Below, in pieces: positions 1 to 8,345 of a DNA stretch of 64,000 bases. Position 1 is the first letter of the stretch. Every line of letters begins with the position of its first letter. This stretch comes from Alistipes sp. Its GTDB lineage: Bacteria; Bacteroidota; Bacteroidia; Bacteroidales; Rikenellaceae. Below the pieces are notes generated by a model. The model worked only from the letters and a program-made list of their open reading frames with translations. It searched no databases and was not told the origin of the DNA. The position numbers and the translations under genes were made by a program. The stretch lies in assembly GCA_020026335.1 (NCBI GenBank), contig JAHHQO010000001.1, positions 124,001-188,000 of the forward strand. The letters run 5' to 3'.

Positions 1-218
1 AGTCGTTGCGCGACCTGCGTTTCGACGGCAACGACATCCGTTTCATCAAGGAGTTCCCCACCATGGTGACCAAGTTGAGCATCAGCGACAACCCCAACAT
101 CTCGGTGGTCATTCCCGATGAGATTTGCGCCAAGATTGTGGGCGGTACCTTCCAGCTGGGCTTCGATGTCGAGCAGAGCGGTATCACAGGTTGCCCCCAG
201 CTCGGTATCCAACATTAA
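1..218 (+). CDS. Leucine-rich repeat protein, C-terminal fragment (cut by window edge)
   Basis: The frame is open from the left edge and ends in TAA at 216-218, giving about 71 residues of a C terminus. It has leucine-rich repeat spacing (LRDLRFDGNDIRFI, then LSISDNPNI) and ends in a short non-repeat tail. It lies 17 bp before a second LRR lipoprotein on the same strand, so it is probably the upstream member of a small array of related surface proteins. Signal peptide and N-terminal domains lie outside the window. The LRR assignment is from visible periodicity; a ligand cannot be named. Confidence 0.75.
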   Translation, partial: SLRDLRFDGNDIRFIKEFPTMVTKLSISDNPNISVVIPDEICAKIVGGTFQLGFDVEQSGITGCPQLGIQH

Positions 219-235
219 GTTTATCGAATAAAACA

Positions 236-1840
236 ATGAGGTTTATGAAATATATCAAATATGCAGGTGTCCTCCTCGCGGCTGCCGCGCTCTCGCTGGC
301 ATCGTGCAGCGATGAGAAGAGCTCGCCTGTCGAGAATTTCGGTCTTGACAAGGAGGTCATCACCATGGGACCCGAAGGCGGTGTCGAGAAGGTGAAGGTC
401 TCTGCCACCACATCGTGGACGGCATCGACCGAGGAGCCGTGGATTCTGATTACCCCTGCCAGCGGCGATGCTTCGACCCGCTGTCACATAGCGGTGGATT
501 CCACCTTCCACAGCACCCTGCGCGAGGGTGTGGTCAATTTCAACGCCGATGGCGAGTCGTATCGTCTGTCGGTGAAGCAGATGGGCTTCGAGAAGCAGAT
601 TCTGGTCGAGCAGGCCGAGGAGGGTGTGCGCACCATCTCCATTCCCGACTACATCGGTCAGGGCAAGAACTACTTCGATGTGACGGTGACCACCAATGTC
701 GATTTCGATGTCCGCATCGAGGAGACCACTCCCGACCACGACATCGCCCCCGGCACCGAGGCCAAGTGGGTGCAGTGTCAGCCCTATGAGCTGCCCCTCG
801 TGGAGTCGAAGCCCCGCACCGTGACCCTGCGTTTCAAGTGGTCGTTCAACACCAAGCCCTGGATGCAGAATGCCGTCATCAGCTTCCGCCCCAAGAGCGG
901 CGAGGAGCTGGCACGCGCCGAGAGTGTGGAGGTGAGCCAGAAGGCCGCTCCCGAGATTACCGACACCCGTGCCGGCGACTCGATTGCCGTGTTGTCGATT
1001 GCCCGTCAGCTCAATGTCTACGGCTCGCCCTTCGACGAGACGAAGAGCATGGAGGAGTGGGGTAGCGACATCGAGTTGTACTCCAAGGCCGACGCCATGA
1101 CCATGGGCAAGCCCGAATTCGAGGGTCGTGTGAAGTACGTGCGTTTCTATATGTTCGACACCACACAGGAGTTGCCCTACGAGTTCCGCTACCTCACCCA
1201 CACCAAGGGTATCAGCATCTTCTCCAATGTGAACAACCAGTTGCGCGAGCTGCACCTCGGCGAGTCGCTCCCCGAGTTGGGCAAGTACGGCAACCTCACC
1301 GAGCTGGAGATTTTCGCCTTCGGTCTGGTCGATCTGCCGCGCAGCTTCGCCAAGTTGGGCAGCAGTCTGGAGTATCTGAGTCTGAGCAACAACAACCTGT
1401 TGCGCTTTCCCTCGGAGATTATCAACCCCACCAATTTCCCCAAGCTCAAGCATCTGAACATGACAGGTAACCGCCGTTACGATGTTCACGACCTGAGCAA
1501 CAGCATCTACGGCGGCAAGGAGGGTATGGGCGGCGAGCTGCCCGAGATGCTCTTCCGCTGGGACAAACTCGAGGGTCTGGAGTTGTCGCTCAACTACTTC
1601 GAGGGTTCCATTCCCGACATGAAGGGCTACAACGAGAAGGACGGCGTTCCGCAGGTACTGCCCAACCTCAAGACCTTCCGTCTGAATCTCAACCGTCTGT
1701 CGGGTGAGCTGCCCGAGTGGCTGTTGAAGCACCCCAACCTCAAGGAGTGGGACCCCTACATTCTGGTCTTCCCGCAGGAGGGTAAGGACCACCAGGGACG
1801 ATTGGCAGGCTTCACCAACGAGCCGCAGAGCCTCCAGTAA
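236..1840 (+). CDS. BACON and leucine-rich-repeat surface lipoprotein
   Basis: The protein has 534 residues. The start at 236 (MRFMKYIKYAG) is chosen because it gives a type II signal peptide with the lipobox LASC near residue 21; an upstream start would bury it. Residues about 33-95 look like a BACON domain (SWTASTEEPWILITPASG), and a second immunoglobulin-like stretch follows to about 195. Residues about 280-500 carry irregular leucine-rich repeats (LEYLSLSNNNLLRFP, LEGLELSLNYFEGSIP). Such lipoproteins are usually exported to the Bacteroidetes cell surface and bind glycans or proteins. It is flanked by two other LRR genes in the same direction with 17 and 5 bp gaps, suggesting one transcript. 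Ligand unknown. Confidence 0.85.
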   Translation: MRFMKYIKYAGVLLAAAALSLASCSDEKSSPVENFGLDKEVITMGPEGGVEKVKVSATTSWTASTEEPWILITPASGDASTRCHIAVDSTFHSTLREGVVNFNADGESYRLSVKQMGFEKQILVEQAEEGVRTISIPDYIGQGKNYFDVTVTTNVDFDVRIEETTPDHDIAPGTEAKWVQCQPYELPLVESKPRTVTLRFKWSFNTKPWMQNAVISFRPKSGEELARAESVEVSQKAAPEITDTRAGDSIAVLSIARQLNVYGSPFDETKSMEEWGSDIELYSKADAMTMGKPEFEGRVKYVRFYMFDTTQELPYEFRYLTHTKGISIFSNVNNQLRELHLGESLPELGKYGNLTELEIFAFGLVDLPRSFAKLGSSLEYLSLSNNNLLRFPSEIINPTNFPKLKHLNMTGNRRYDVHDLSNSIYGGKEGMGGELPEMLFRWDKLEGLELSLNYFEGSIPDMKGYNEKDGVPQVLPNLKTFRLNLNRLSGELPEWLLKHPNLKEWDPYILVFPQEGKDHQGRLAGFTNEPQSLQ

Positions 1841-1845
1841 GTTGA

Positions 1846-3681
1846 ATGTCGAAAATGCAAATGTCGAAAATGAAAAATCTCAAATCAATGAAATATTGGG
1901 CCGTGGCACTCGTCATGGCGGTGGTGGCATTGCTCCCCGCCTCGTGTAGCAGTGACGATGACGCGGTACTCCCCGAGGGTGCCGTTCCCGGTTGGGACGG
2001 TCATGCCGTCACCGAGGGTGTGGTGTTCAATTTTAAGCGCAAGATGGTCTACACGGCATCGGGTGTCAATGAAATCGGTTCGGTGAAGATTCTGCTCTCC
2101 GATGGCGAGAAGGATATCCAGCTGCCGAGCCTTCTGCTCACGGGCGATGCCGAGTCGGTGAAGAGCAAGGGCTACTCGCTGCCTGCCGGCACCTACAAAA
2201 TCAAGGGCTACACCGCCTACACTCCCCGTCACGAGTACCTCTTCGATGCGGAGTTCGACGATGCCGACGAGGTGGACCCCTCGCGCCCCAAAAACCGATT
2301 CACGGTGGAGGAGAACACCGTGACAGAGTTCGTGGTACCCATCAAGACCCGCGAGACCATGTCGATGGACTTCCTGCGCAACTCCCTGCTGGGTCTCTGC
2401 CGCGAGGTCTTCGGCGATGACGAGTCGCTTTGGCCGTGGGACCCCAAGAAGTACCCCTATCCCGATTGGGAGGGTCTGGAGTTCGAGACCGACGACTACG
2501 GTCAGCCCATCTTCCTCTCGTCACTCTTCTTCCACGGTATCAAGGACGGCAAGGAGACCCCCTGGGTGAAGATGACCGCCATTCCCGAGGGTACGGTGTC
2601 CAACATCGCCACGCTGATGTCGATTACCGTGACCGACATCCCCGGCTTCAAGCAGCTGCCCGAGGATATCCACCGCATCAACTCGCTCATCAATGTCACC
2701 TGTGTGAATACGGGTATCGAGGAGCTGCCCACCTCGCTGTGGCGTTGCCCCGAACTGACCGGTGTCTTCATCATCGATGGTCAGCTCAAGACCTTCCCTT
2801 CCGACATCTCGTCGGCACACAAGTTGCGCTATATGAATCTGGCCGGCAACCAGCTGGAGAGCTTTTCGCCCTCGCTGGCTTCGATGCCCGACTTCGAGTC
2901 GCTGACCCTGAGCCGCAACCCCCTCACCTCGCTGGGCGAGGAGGTCTTCTGCGAGAAGAACCGTCTCAACGAGTTGCGCCTGTCGGAGACCCGTCTTTCG
3001 ACCCTGCCCCAAAGCATCGCGCGTCAGGCATCGTTGCGCACCATCGACCTCTCGAAATCGCAGTTCACTGCCGTGCCCGACGTCATCAAGTCGCTGGCAC
3101 AGCTGCGCACCCTGTGGTTGGACGAGAACAAGATGACCGCGGTGTCGGCAGCCGACTTCGAGGGGCTGAAGGACCTCCGCCAGCTGTCGCTGGACGGCAA
3201 CGCCATCGGTTCGCTCCCCGTGCTGAAGAATGCGAACTTGCAGTGGCTGTCGGTGGCCAATTGCTCGCTGGAGCGTGTGCCCGACTTCTCGTCCTACGCC
3301 CACCTGCGTGTGGCTCGTCTGGGCGGTAACCGCTTTGCGACCCTCCCCGAGGAGTGCTTCGCCCACAACACCGAGATGCGTGTGTTGAGCCTGTCGGGTT
3401 CCGACCAGCTCACCTCCATGCCCCGAAATACGGGTCTGAAGTCGAAGATTTCCGACAAGAAGGAGGGACTGAAGATTGTCGAGGTGGAGAACTGCCCCAA
3501 TCTGAGCTGGACGATGCCCGCCGAGTGGAAGTGCTACGACTTCGAGGGCAAGACCGCCGATGACATCGAGGATTTGATGAACCCCGACCACCTCCCCGAT
3601 GTGGAGGTGGACGTTACCGCCAAGTTCGGTTGCGTGGGTGTGCTCAAGAGCGGTTCACCCAAGGTGGTCTACGGCAAATAG
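1846..3681 (+). CDS. Leucine-rich-repeat lipoprotein
   Basis: Up to 611 residues, beginning five bases after the previous stop. The N terminus has four in-frame ATGs (1846, 1855, 1861, 1870) inside a 15-bp tandem duplication; the last (MKNLKSMKYW) gives the most normal signal peptide. A lipobox, PASC, precedes SSDDD, a typical outer-surface lipoprotein start. Residues about 45-180 form a beta-rich domain seen in Bacteroides LRR lipoproteins (possibly DUF4458; not verified). Residues about 255-560 are leucine-rich repeats (LRYMNLAGNQLESFS, LRTLWLDENKMTAV, LRQLSLDGNAIGSLP). A strong terminator lies 22 bp downstream. A surface binding role is inferred. Confidence 0.82.
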   Translation: MSKMQMSKMKNLKSMKYWAVALVMAVVALLPASCSSDDDAVLPEGAVPGWDGHAVTEGVVFNFKRKMVYTASGVNEIGSVKILLSDGEKDIQLPSLLLTGDAESVKSKGYSLPAGTYKIKGYTAYTPRHEYLFDAEFDDADEVDPSRPKNRFTVEENTVTEFVVPIKTRETMSMDFLRNSLLGLCREVFGDDESLWPWDPKKYPYPDWEGLEFETDDYGQPIFLSSLFFHGIKDGKETPWVKMTAIPEGTVSNIATLMSITVTDIPGFKQLPEDIHRINSLINVTCVNTGIEELPTSLWRCPELTGVFIIDGQLKTFPSDISSAHKLRYMNLAGNQLESFSPSLASMPDFESLTLSRNPLTSLGEEVFCEKNRLNELRLSETRLSTLPQSIARQASLRTIDLSKSQFTAVPDVIKSLAQLRTLWLDENKMTAVSAADFEGLKDLRQLSLDGNAIGSLPVLKNANLQWLSVANCSLERVPDFSSYAHLRVARLGGNRFATLPEECFAHNTEMRVLSLSGSDQLTSMPRNTGLKSKISDKKEGLKIVEVENCPNLSWTMPAEWKCYDFEGKTADDIEDLMNPDHLPDVEVDVTAKFGCVGVLKSGSPKVVYGK

Positions 3682-3703
3682 ACTTTTTCGGAAAACGAAT
3701 AAG

Positions 3704-3736
3704 GGCAGCGATGTGTGAGCATCGCTGCCTTTTTTT
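3704..3736 (+). terminator. Intrinsic terminator after the LRR genes
   Basis: GGCAGCGATG (3704-3713) pairs perfectly with CATCGCTGCC (3720-3729) around a six-base loop, followed by seven T residues. The T tract also forms the upstream part of the next promoter. Confidence 0.93.
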
Positions 3737-3764
3737 GCGGATTGGGGACAAATGCCTAATTTTG
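3734..3764 (+). promoter_or_regulatory. Bacteroidetes-type promoter for the 3783 gene
   Basis: TTTG at 3734-3737 and TAATTTTG at 3757-3764 are separated by 19 bp, matching the known Bacteroidetes -33/-7 arrangement (TTTG, TAnnTTTG). It overlaps the terminator T tract. The expected transcript start is only about 10-15 bases before the start codon. Confidence 0.8.
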
Positions 3765-3782
3765 CCCCTCTAAAATGTGATA

Positions 3783-4862
3783 ATGATGACTGTATTCGAC
3801 AAATACCGCGTAAAGCGAATTTTGACCGCTTTTTTTGCCACGGCGAGCCTTCTTGCTGTCGTTGGCTGTTCCGAGAACGATGAGGGCGTAAAACCGCCCC
3901 ATATCGATAAGGAGAGCCACCTCTCCCTGTTGGGCTTCCACGAGGGGGTGAAGACGGTGAGGGTGAGCGACCGCGAGGGCGGCGTGTGGCTCGAAGCCGG
4001 CTTCCTGCCCGACGGCCGTTGCAGCTACTGGAACGAAACGGGCGTGGAGCGCACCGCAACCCTTGCAACTACCGCAACCCCTGCGACCTCTGCTCCTCAA
4101 ATGACCTCCGCCCCCTCCACCCGCGGATTTGCCGTCGAGTCGGCGTGGTACGAATACGAATATGACGGCTCGTCACGCCTTTCGGCGGTGGTGAAACACC
4201 CCCTCGGCGGTGATGCCGTGCGCTATGAAATCTCTTACGGGGCGCACACGGGCGCACTGCCCTCGCCCCTCCCCGTAGCGCGTCTGGAGAACTATATGTT
4301 GCAGGGCGTGACACGCATTGTGGCAGAGGGGTACACCCTCACCTGTGACGGTCGCGTGGCAAAGGCGGAAGCCGACCTCGGCCGTGAGGATTGGGGACGC
4401 TCGCGCGAGGTGACGACCCTTTTCCTTGGGCACGGACACACCCGCGAAGCGGAGAGCCGCGTTCTCGGCACGGTGGGCGGTGAGGAGCAACTCCTCAGCT
4501 CGGTGCACCGCTTCTTCACCTATGCCGATGACGGGGAGTTGTCGCGCGAGGAGGCGGTCTTTACGGAGTCGGGCGCATCGTTCCGTGTGGAGACTGCCTA
4601 TATGAAGGGGTGCGGTGTGTTGCCCGTGGAGCGGAAGCGTTTTCAGTCGGGCAGCGATGTCGCGGAGTCGCATCTGGTGATGGAATACACGCCCACGCGC
4701 CTGCCTTTGGCGGTGAGATACCTCACGGGCGAGTCGCTCCTTGCCGAGCCGCTGATGGAAACACGCTACCTCGATTTCGATACGCAGGGCAACTGGACAC
4801 GTGCCGAGCAGATGACCGACGGCGAGCGCGTGGAACTCTACCAGACGCTGACCTACCATTAG
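3783..4862 (+). CDS. Hypothetical lipoprotein
   Basis: 359 residues from ATG 3783; GTG 3777 and ATG 3786 are alternatives only two codons away. The N terminus is basic then hydrophobic and ends in the lipobox LAVVGC, so it should be a lipoprotein. The remainder is rich in charged beta-strand-like segments, with stretches such as YEYEYDGSSRLSAVV that recall YD/RHS-like or DUF4595-like repeats, but no family can be named with confidence. It has its own promoter and ends before a bidirectional terminator shared with folE, so it is a single-gene transcript. Confidence 0.7.
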   Translation: MMTVFDKYRVKRILTAFFATASLLAVVGCSENDEGVKPPHIDKESHLSLLGFHEGVKTVRVSDREGGVWLEAGFLPDGRCSYWNETGVERTATLATTATPATSAPQMTSAPSTRGFAVESAWYEYEYDGSSRLSAVVKHPLGGDAVRYEISYGAHTGALPSPLPVARLENYMLQGVTRIVAEGYTLTCDGRVAKAEADLGREDWGRSREVTTLFLGHGHTREAESRVLGTVGGEEQLLSSVHRFFTYADDGELSREEAVFTESGASFRVETAYMKGCGVLPVERKRFQSGSDVAESHLVMEYTPTRLPLAVRYLTGESLLAEPLMETRYLDFDTQGNWTRAEQMTDGERVELYQTLTYH

Positions 4863-4907
4863 CCGCAGAGGGCTGTTCCTCTCCGACAGCCCCTCCCGAC
4901 CCAAGAC

Positions 4908-4945
4908 AAAAAAAGACGTACCCCGATGATGAGGTACGTCTTTTT
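4908..4945. terminator. Bidirectional terminator between the lipoprotein gene and folE
   Basis: AAAAAGACGTACC pairs with GGTACGTCTTTTT around a ten-base loop. A runs on the left and T runs on the right let it work for both converging genes. Confidence 0.92.
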
Positions 4946-4974
4946 GTTATGGTGTTGCGCCGTGCGCGCGCTCA

Positions 4975-5583
4975 CTATCTGTACTTGTGCGAGATGAGGT
5001 TCATGAACTCCTCGCGTGTGCGATGGTCGGAGAGGAAGATACCCGTGAAAGCCGATGTGGTGGTGGCGGACTGCTGTTTCTCGATACCGCGCATCTGCAT
5101 ACACATATGGCTCGCCTCGATGACCACGGCCACACCCATGGGGTCCAAAGCCTCCTGTATGCAGTCGCGAATCTGCACCGTCAGACGCTCCTGCACCTGC
5201 AAACGGCGGGCAAACGACTCCACCACACGGGCGATTTTCGAGAGTCCCGTGATACGTCCGTTGGGGATATATGCCACGTGCGCCTTGCCGTAGAAGGGTA
5301 TCATGTGGTGCTCGCACATCGAGTAAAGCTCGATGTCCTTGACCAGCACCATCTGTTTGTACTCCTCCCTGAACATCGCCGAGCGGATAATCTCCAGCGG
5401 ATTTTCCTCATAGCCTTTGGTGAGGAACGACATGGCTTTTGCCACACGTTCGGGGGTCTTGACCAGTCCTTCGCGTTCGGGGTCTTCGCCCAGGAGTCGG
5501 AGTATCTCCTTGTAGTGATACTTCAGTGCCTCAATGGTTTCGGGGTTGTACTCCTCTATTTTTTTGTAGTTGAATTCTTCCAT
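4975..5583 (-). CDS. folE: GTP cyclohydrolase I
   Basis: 202 residues, the usual length. The enzyme converts GTP to dihydroneopterin triphosphate, the first step of folate and tetrahydropterin synthesis, in the cytoplasm as a toroidal homodecamer. The zinc ligands are visible as Cys90 and His93 in YSMCEHHM and Cys161 in SHMCMQMRG. The segment ERVAKAMSFLTKGYE matches the family N-terminal region. The gene lies 17 bp downstream of rdgB on the same strand and is probably cotranscribed from the rdgB promoter. It ends at a terminator shared with the convergent lipoprotein gene. Confidence 0.97.
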   Translation of the reverse strand: MEEFNYKKIEEYNPETIEALKYHYKEILRLLGEDPEREGLVKTPERVAKAMSFLTKGYEENPLEIIRSAMFREEYKQMVLVKDIELYSMCEHHMIPFYGKAHVAYIPNGRITGLSKIARVVESFARRLQVQERLTVQIRDCIQEALDPMGVAVVIEASHMCMQMRGIEKQQSATTTSAFTGIFLSDHRTREEFMNLISHKYR

Positions 5584-5600
5584 AGGGCTGCAAAGATACC

Positions 5601-6182
5601 TTATTTATTGATACTGTGCAAATAAGCGCAGAGTTTCTCCACGGCACGACCGCGGTGCGAGATGTGGTTCTTCTCCTCGGCACTCATCTCCGCGAAGGTG
5701 CGACCCGTATTTTCGGGGATAAAGAGGGGGTCGTAGCCGAAGCCCTCCGTGCCGCGCATCTGGGAGATAATCTCGCCCTCGACAATGCCTTCGAACAAAT
5801 GCTCCTCGCCGCCCATAATCAGACAGATGACCGTGCGGAAGCGTGCGCGGCGGTTCTCCTTGCCCTCCATGTTCTTCATCAGCAGGACGTTGTTGGCATC
5901 GAAATCGTGCTGGTCGCCGGCATAGCGTGCCGAGCGCACACCGGGTGCTCCGTCCAACGCCTCGACCTCCAGACCCGTGTCATCGGCGAAGCAGTCGCGT
6001 CCGGTGCGGTCGTAGAGATAGCGGGCCTTCTGTCGGGCATTGCCCTCGAGGGTGTCCTGTGTTTCGGGAATATCCTCCGTGATGCCGAAATCGCGGGGGG
6101 TGCGGAGGATGTAGCCGTCGCCCAAAATGGCGTTCACCTCCGAGAGTTTGTGGGCGTTGTTGGTTGCGAATATAATCTCCAT
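5601..6182 (-). CDS. rdgB: XTP/dITP (non-canonical purine NTP) pyrophosphatase, RdgB/HAM1 family
   Basis: 193 residues. It hydrolyses XTP, dITP and related non-canonical purine triphosphates to monophosphates, cleaning the nucleotide pool. The family signature is clear: FATNNAHKLSEV near the N terminus, FADDTGLEVEALDGAPGVRSARYAG in the middle (given here as landmarks at about residues 66-90), and EGFGYDPLF and HRGRA near the C terminus. It is first in an operon with folE and has a good -7 element at 6212-6219. The AT-rich restriction-modification island begins directly upstream, divergently. Confidence 0.96.
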   Translation of the reverse strand: MEIIFATNNAHKLSEVNAILGDGYILRTPRDFGITEDIPETQDTLEGNARQKARYLYDRTGRDCFADDTGLEVEALDGAPGVRSARYAGDQHDFDANNVLLMKNMEGKENRRARFRTVICLIMGGEEHLFEGIVEGEIISQMRGTEGFGYDPLFIPENTGRTFAEMSAEEKNHISHRGRAVEKLCAYLHSINK

Positions 6183-6211
6183 TATCTTGGTGTTTTTTTA
6201 TTTGTCTTGAA

Positions 6212-6219
6212 CAAAGATA
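6212..6219 (-). promoter_or_regulatory. -7 promoter element for rdgB-folE
   Basis: The minus strand reads TATCTTTG, a perfect TAnnTTTG, about 30 bases before the rdgB start. No clear -33 TTTG was found. Confidence 0.65.
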
Positions 6220-6301
6220 TGAAATTCTGAAGTAAGAAAATGTTAAAAGTTTATAATACAACTTAAATATGGCATTTTTATCCGATGAAAATAGAATTAA
6301 T

Positions 6302-6309
6302 TATCTTTG
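6302..6309 (+). promoter_or_regulatory. -7 promoter element for the restriction-modification operon
   Basis: TATCTTTG is a perfect TAnnTTTG 22 bases before the nuclease start codon. A T-rich stretch at 6276-6279 is a weak -33 candidate. The element faces away from the rdgB promoter 82 bp to the left. Confidence 0.65.
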
Positions 6310-6331
6310 CACTAAGAAATAAACTCATAAT

Positions 6332-7069
6332 ATGAATGATTATAATTTAGGTTTTATATCTAATGAAGATATATTTACCCATGTAAAAACAACGGTTGAA
6401 CAATATAAGACATTAATAAATCTTGATAAGTTCAATAATAATATTATAGACCCTATTAAGTTAACTTTTGATGCAAAAGTTTATGGAATGTCTTTTGATG
6501 AAATAATCGAATCAGAATGTCTCCGTCAAATCGACAAGGCTAATACAAACCATATAGGATTTTTCCATCAAAATTTATTTAAATATGTCGGTAATGGTTG
6601 GAAAGTGCCTGAAAAGGGTTTTGATGTAGTGAATGAAAACCTTCACATATATGTCGAAATGAAGAATAAGCACAACACTATGAATTCATCATCAGCGCAA
6701 GCGACATATATGAAGATGCAGCAAAAGCTGTTGGATGACAAGCAAGCAAAATGCTTGCTTGTTGAAGTAATTGCAAAACAATCTCAATATATAACTTGGA
6801 AGGCAACTCTTAATGGTGTGGAGTATAATAATGAAAACATTAAAAGAGTTTCCATAGACCAGTTTTACAATTTGGTTTTCGATGATTCGGAAGCATTTAT
6901 GAAACTTTGTAAGAAATTACCAATTATTTTAGATGATGTCCTTGCCGAATGTGGTACAGATGTAATCGAGAATACGGTAAAAGAAGAGTTGAAGGAAATA
7001 TCTACAGATTCTTTAAAAAGTTTGTATCTGCTTGCATTTAATACGTATGAAGGTTTTTCCAATTTCTAA
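6332..7069 (+). CDS. Type II restriction endonuclease, Eco47II-like
   Basis: 245 residues. The fragment TNHIGFFHQNLF and the overall layout match the Eco47II restriction family (known members cut GGNCC/GGWCC-type sites). A PD-(D/E)XK-like active site is visible as FDVV with Asp98, followed by the pair Glu109-x-Lys111 in YVEMKNKHN. The next gene, two bases downstream, is a C5-cytosine methyltransferase, which is the expected protective partner. The gene is strikingly AT-rich compared with its neighbours, a sign of lateral transfer. The exact recognition site cannot be read from sequence; GGNCC or similar is an inference from the family. Confidence 0.88.
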   Translation: MNDYNLGFISNEDIFTHVKTTVEQYKTLINLDKFNNNIIDPIKLTFDAKVYGMSFDEIIESECLRQIDKANTNHIGFFHQNLFKYVGNGWKVPEKGFDVVNENLHIYVEMKNKHNTMNSSSAQATYMKMQQKLLDDKQAKCLLVEVIAKQSQYITWKATLNGVEYNNENIKRVSIDQFYNLVFDDSEAFMKLCKKLPIILDDVLAECGTDVIENTVKEELKEISTDSLKSLYLLAFNTYEGFSNF

Positions 7070-7071
7070 AT

Positions 7072-8304
7072 ATGACAGAATTTATAACAGCTAATAATTT
7101 AGCAGATCTATTAGGTGTCTCACATACGACTGTTGAAAGATGGATTAAAAATGGAAAATATCCGTCCTGTAAAAACAGTAAAGGTCAAGTCGGGTTTAAC
7201 CCAACAGACCTAAAAGGTATTGAACCCATAGATGCTATGATGAACACCAATTGGGATAATGAGTTAAATATAAAACCTAAACGTTCTTTTACATCAATAG
7301 AATTGTTCGCCGGTGCTGGTGGTTTGGCTTTGGGAATGGCCAAGGCAGGATTCCATCATATCCTTTTAAATGAGTTTAATCACGATGCTTGCGAAACATT
7401 GAGAGCCAATAGACCCGATTGGAATGTTGTAGAAGGAGATGTTCACGATATATCCTTTAAGGAATATGAGGGGAAAATTGATTTCCTGTCAGGAGGTTTC
7501 CCTTGCCAGGCATTTTCGTATGCAGGAAATAAGGGCGGTTTTGAAGATGCTCGCGGTACTTTGTTCTTTGAAATGGCAAGAGCCATAAAAGAAACAAAAC
7601 CTAAAGTATTTATGGGTGAAAATGTTAGGGGCTTGTTTACGCATGACGAGGGTAGAACATTAGCTGTCATCAAAAATACAATTGCTGAATTGGGTTATAC
7701 ATTAATCGAACCTCATGTCTTGAAGGCAATAATGTATAAAGTACCCCAAAAGCGAGAGCGTTTAATACTTATTGCAGTTCGTAATGATATTGCAGATAAA
7801 GTAAAATTTAAATGGCCAGATCCTTATGAGCGTGTTTGTACTGTGAGAGACGCTTTATATAAGGGTATTTTGTATGATACAGATGTGCCGGAATCCGAAG
7901 GCCAGAAATATCCAAAACGCAAGAAAGAGATAATGGATATGGTGCCGATGGGGGGATTTTGGAAAGATTTGCCCGAAGATGTACAGAAAGAGTACATGAA
8001 AAATAGTTATGGAATGGGTGGAGGTAAGACTGGTATAGCAAGAAGATTGCATTTGGACGAACCGTCTCTCACATTAACTTGTGCTCCTGCCATGAAGCAA
8101 ACAGAACGATGCCATCCTTTGGAGAGTAGACCTTTGACGGTAAGAGAGTATGCTAGAATTCAAACATTTCCTGATGATTGGGTATTTAAAGGAAGTATGA
8201 GTGAGCAGTATAAACAGATTGGCAATGCTGTGCCTGTTAATTTGGCGTATGCGATAGGACGGTCAATAATACGATTAATGAATGATATAGAAGAATTGAG
8301 ATAA
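7072..8304 (+). CDS. DNA (cytosine-5-)-methyltransferase with N-terminal helix-turn-helix
   Basis: 410 residues. It transfers a methyl group to C5 of cytosine and should protect host DNA from the adjacent nuclease. Conserved motifs run in order: ELFAGAGGLALG (about 77-88, SAM binding), GGFPCQAF with catalytic Cys145, GENVRGL, PQKRERLI and QIGNAVPV near the C terminus. Residues 1-55 form an extra helix-turn-helix of MerR/excisionase type (NLADLLGVSHTTVERWIKNG), which may let the enzyme autoregulate the operon, as known for some C5 methylases. The gene is AT-rich like its partner and ends at a bidirectional terminator. Confidence 0.96.
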   Translation: MTEFITANNLADLLGVSHTTVERWIKNGKYPSCKNSKGQVGFNPTDLKGIEPIDAMMNTNWDNELNIKPKRSFTSIELFAGAGGLALGMAKAGFHHILLNEFNHDACETLRANRPDWNVVEGDVHDISFKEYEGKIDFLSGGFPCQAFSYAGNKGGFEDARGTLFFEMARAIKETKPKVFMGENVRGLFTHDEGRTLAVIKNTIAELGYTLIEPHVLKAIMYKVPQKRERLILIAVRNDIADKVKFKWPDPYERVCTVRDALYKGILYDTDVPESEGQKYPKRKKEIMDMVPMGGFWKDLPEDVQKEYMKNSYGMGGGKTGIARRLHLDEPSLTLTCAPAMKQTERCHPLESRPLTVREYARIQTFPDDWVFKGSMSEQYKQIGNAVPVNLAYAIGRSIIRLMNDIEELR

Positions 8305-8333
8305 AAAAGGGTCGCAATTTGCGACCCTTTTTT
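8303..8333. terminator. Bidirectional terminator after the restriction-modification operon
   Basis: GGGTCGCA (8309-8316) pairs with TGCGACCC (8320-8327), flanked by six A residues and six T residues. It separates the methylase from the convergent phosphatase gene, and its A tract overlaps the methylase stop codon. Confidence 0.94.
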
Positions 8334-8345
8334 ATTTTGTCGGTT

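Noticed and set aside
221..1792. 523-codon minus-strand frame opposite the BACON-LRR gene
   Set aside because: Leucine/glutamine/valine-rich antisense of LRR coding; the plus-strand protein has a signal peptide, BACON and LRR patterns.
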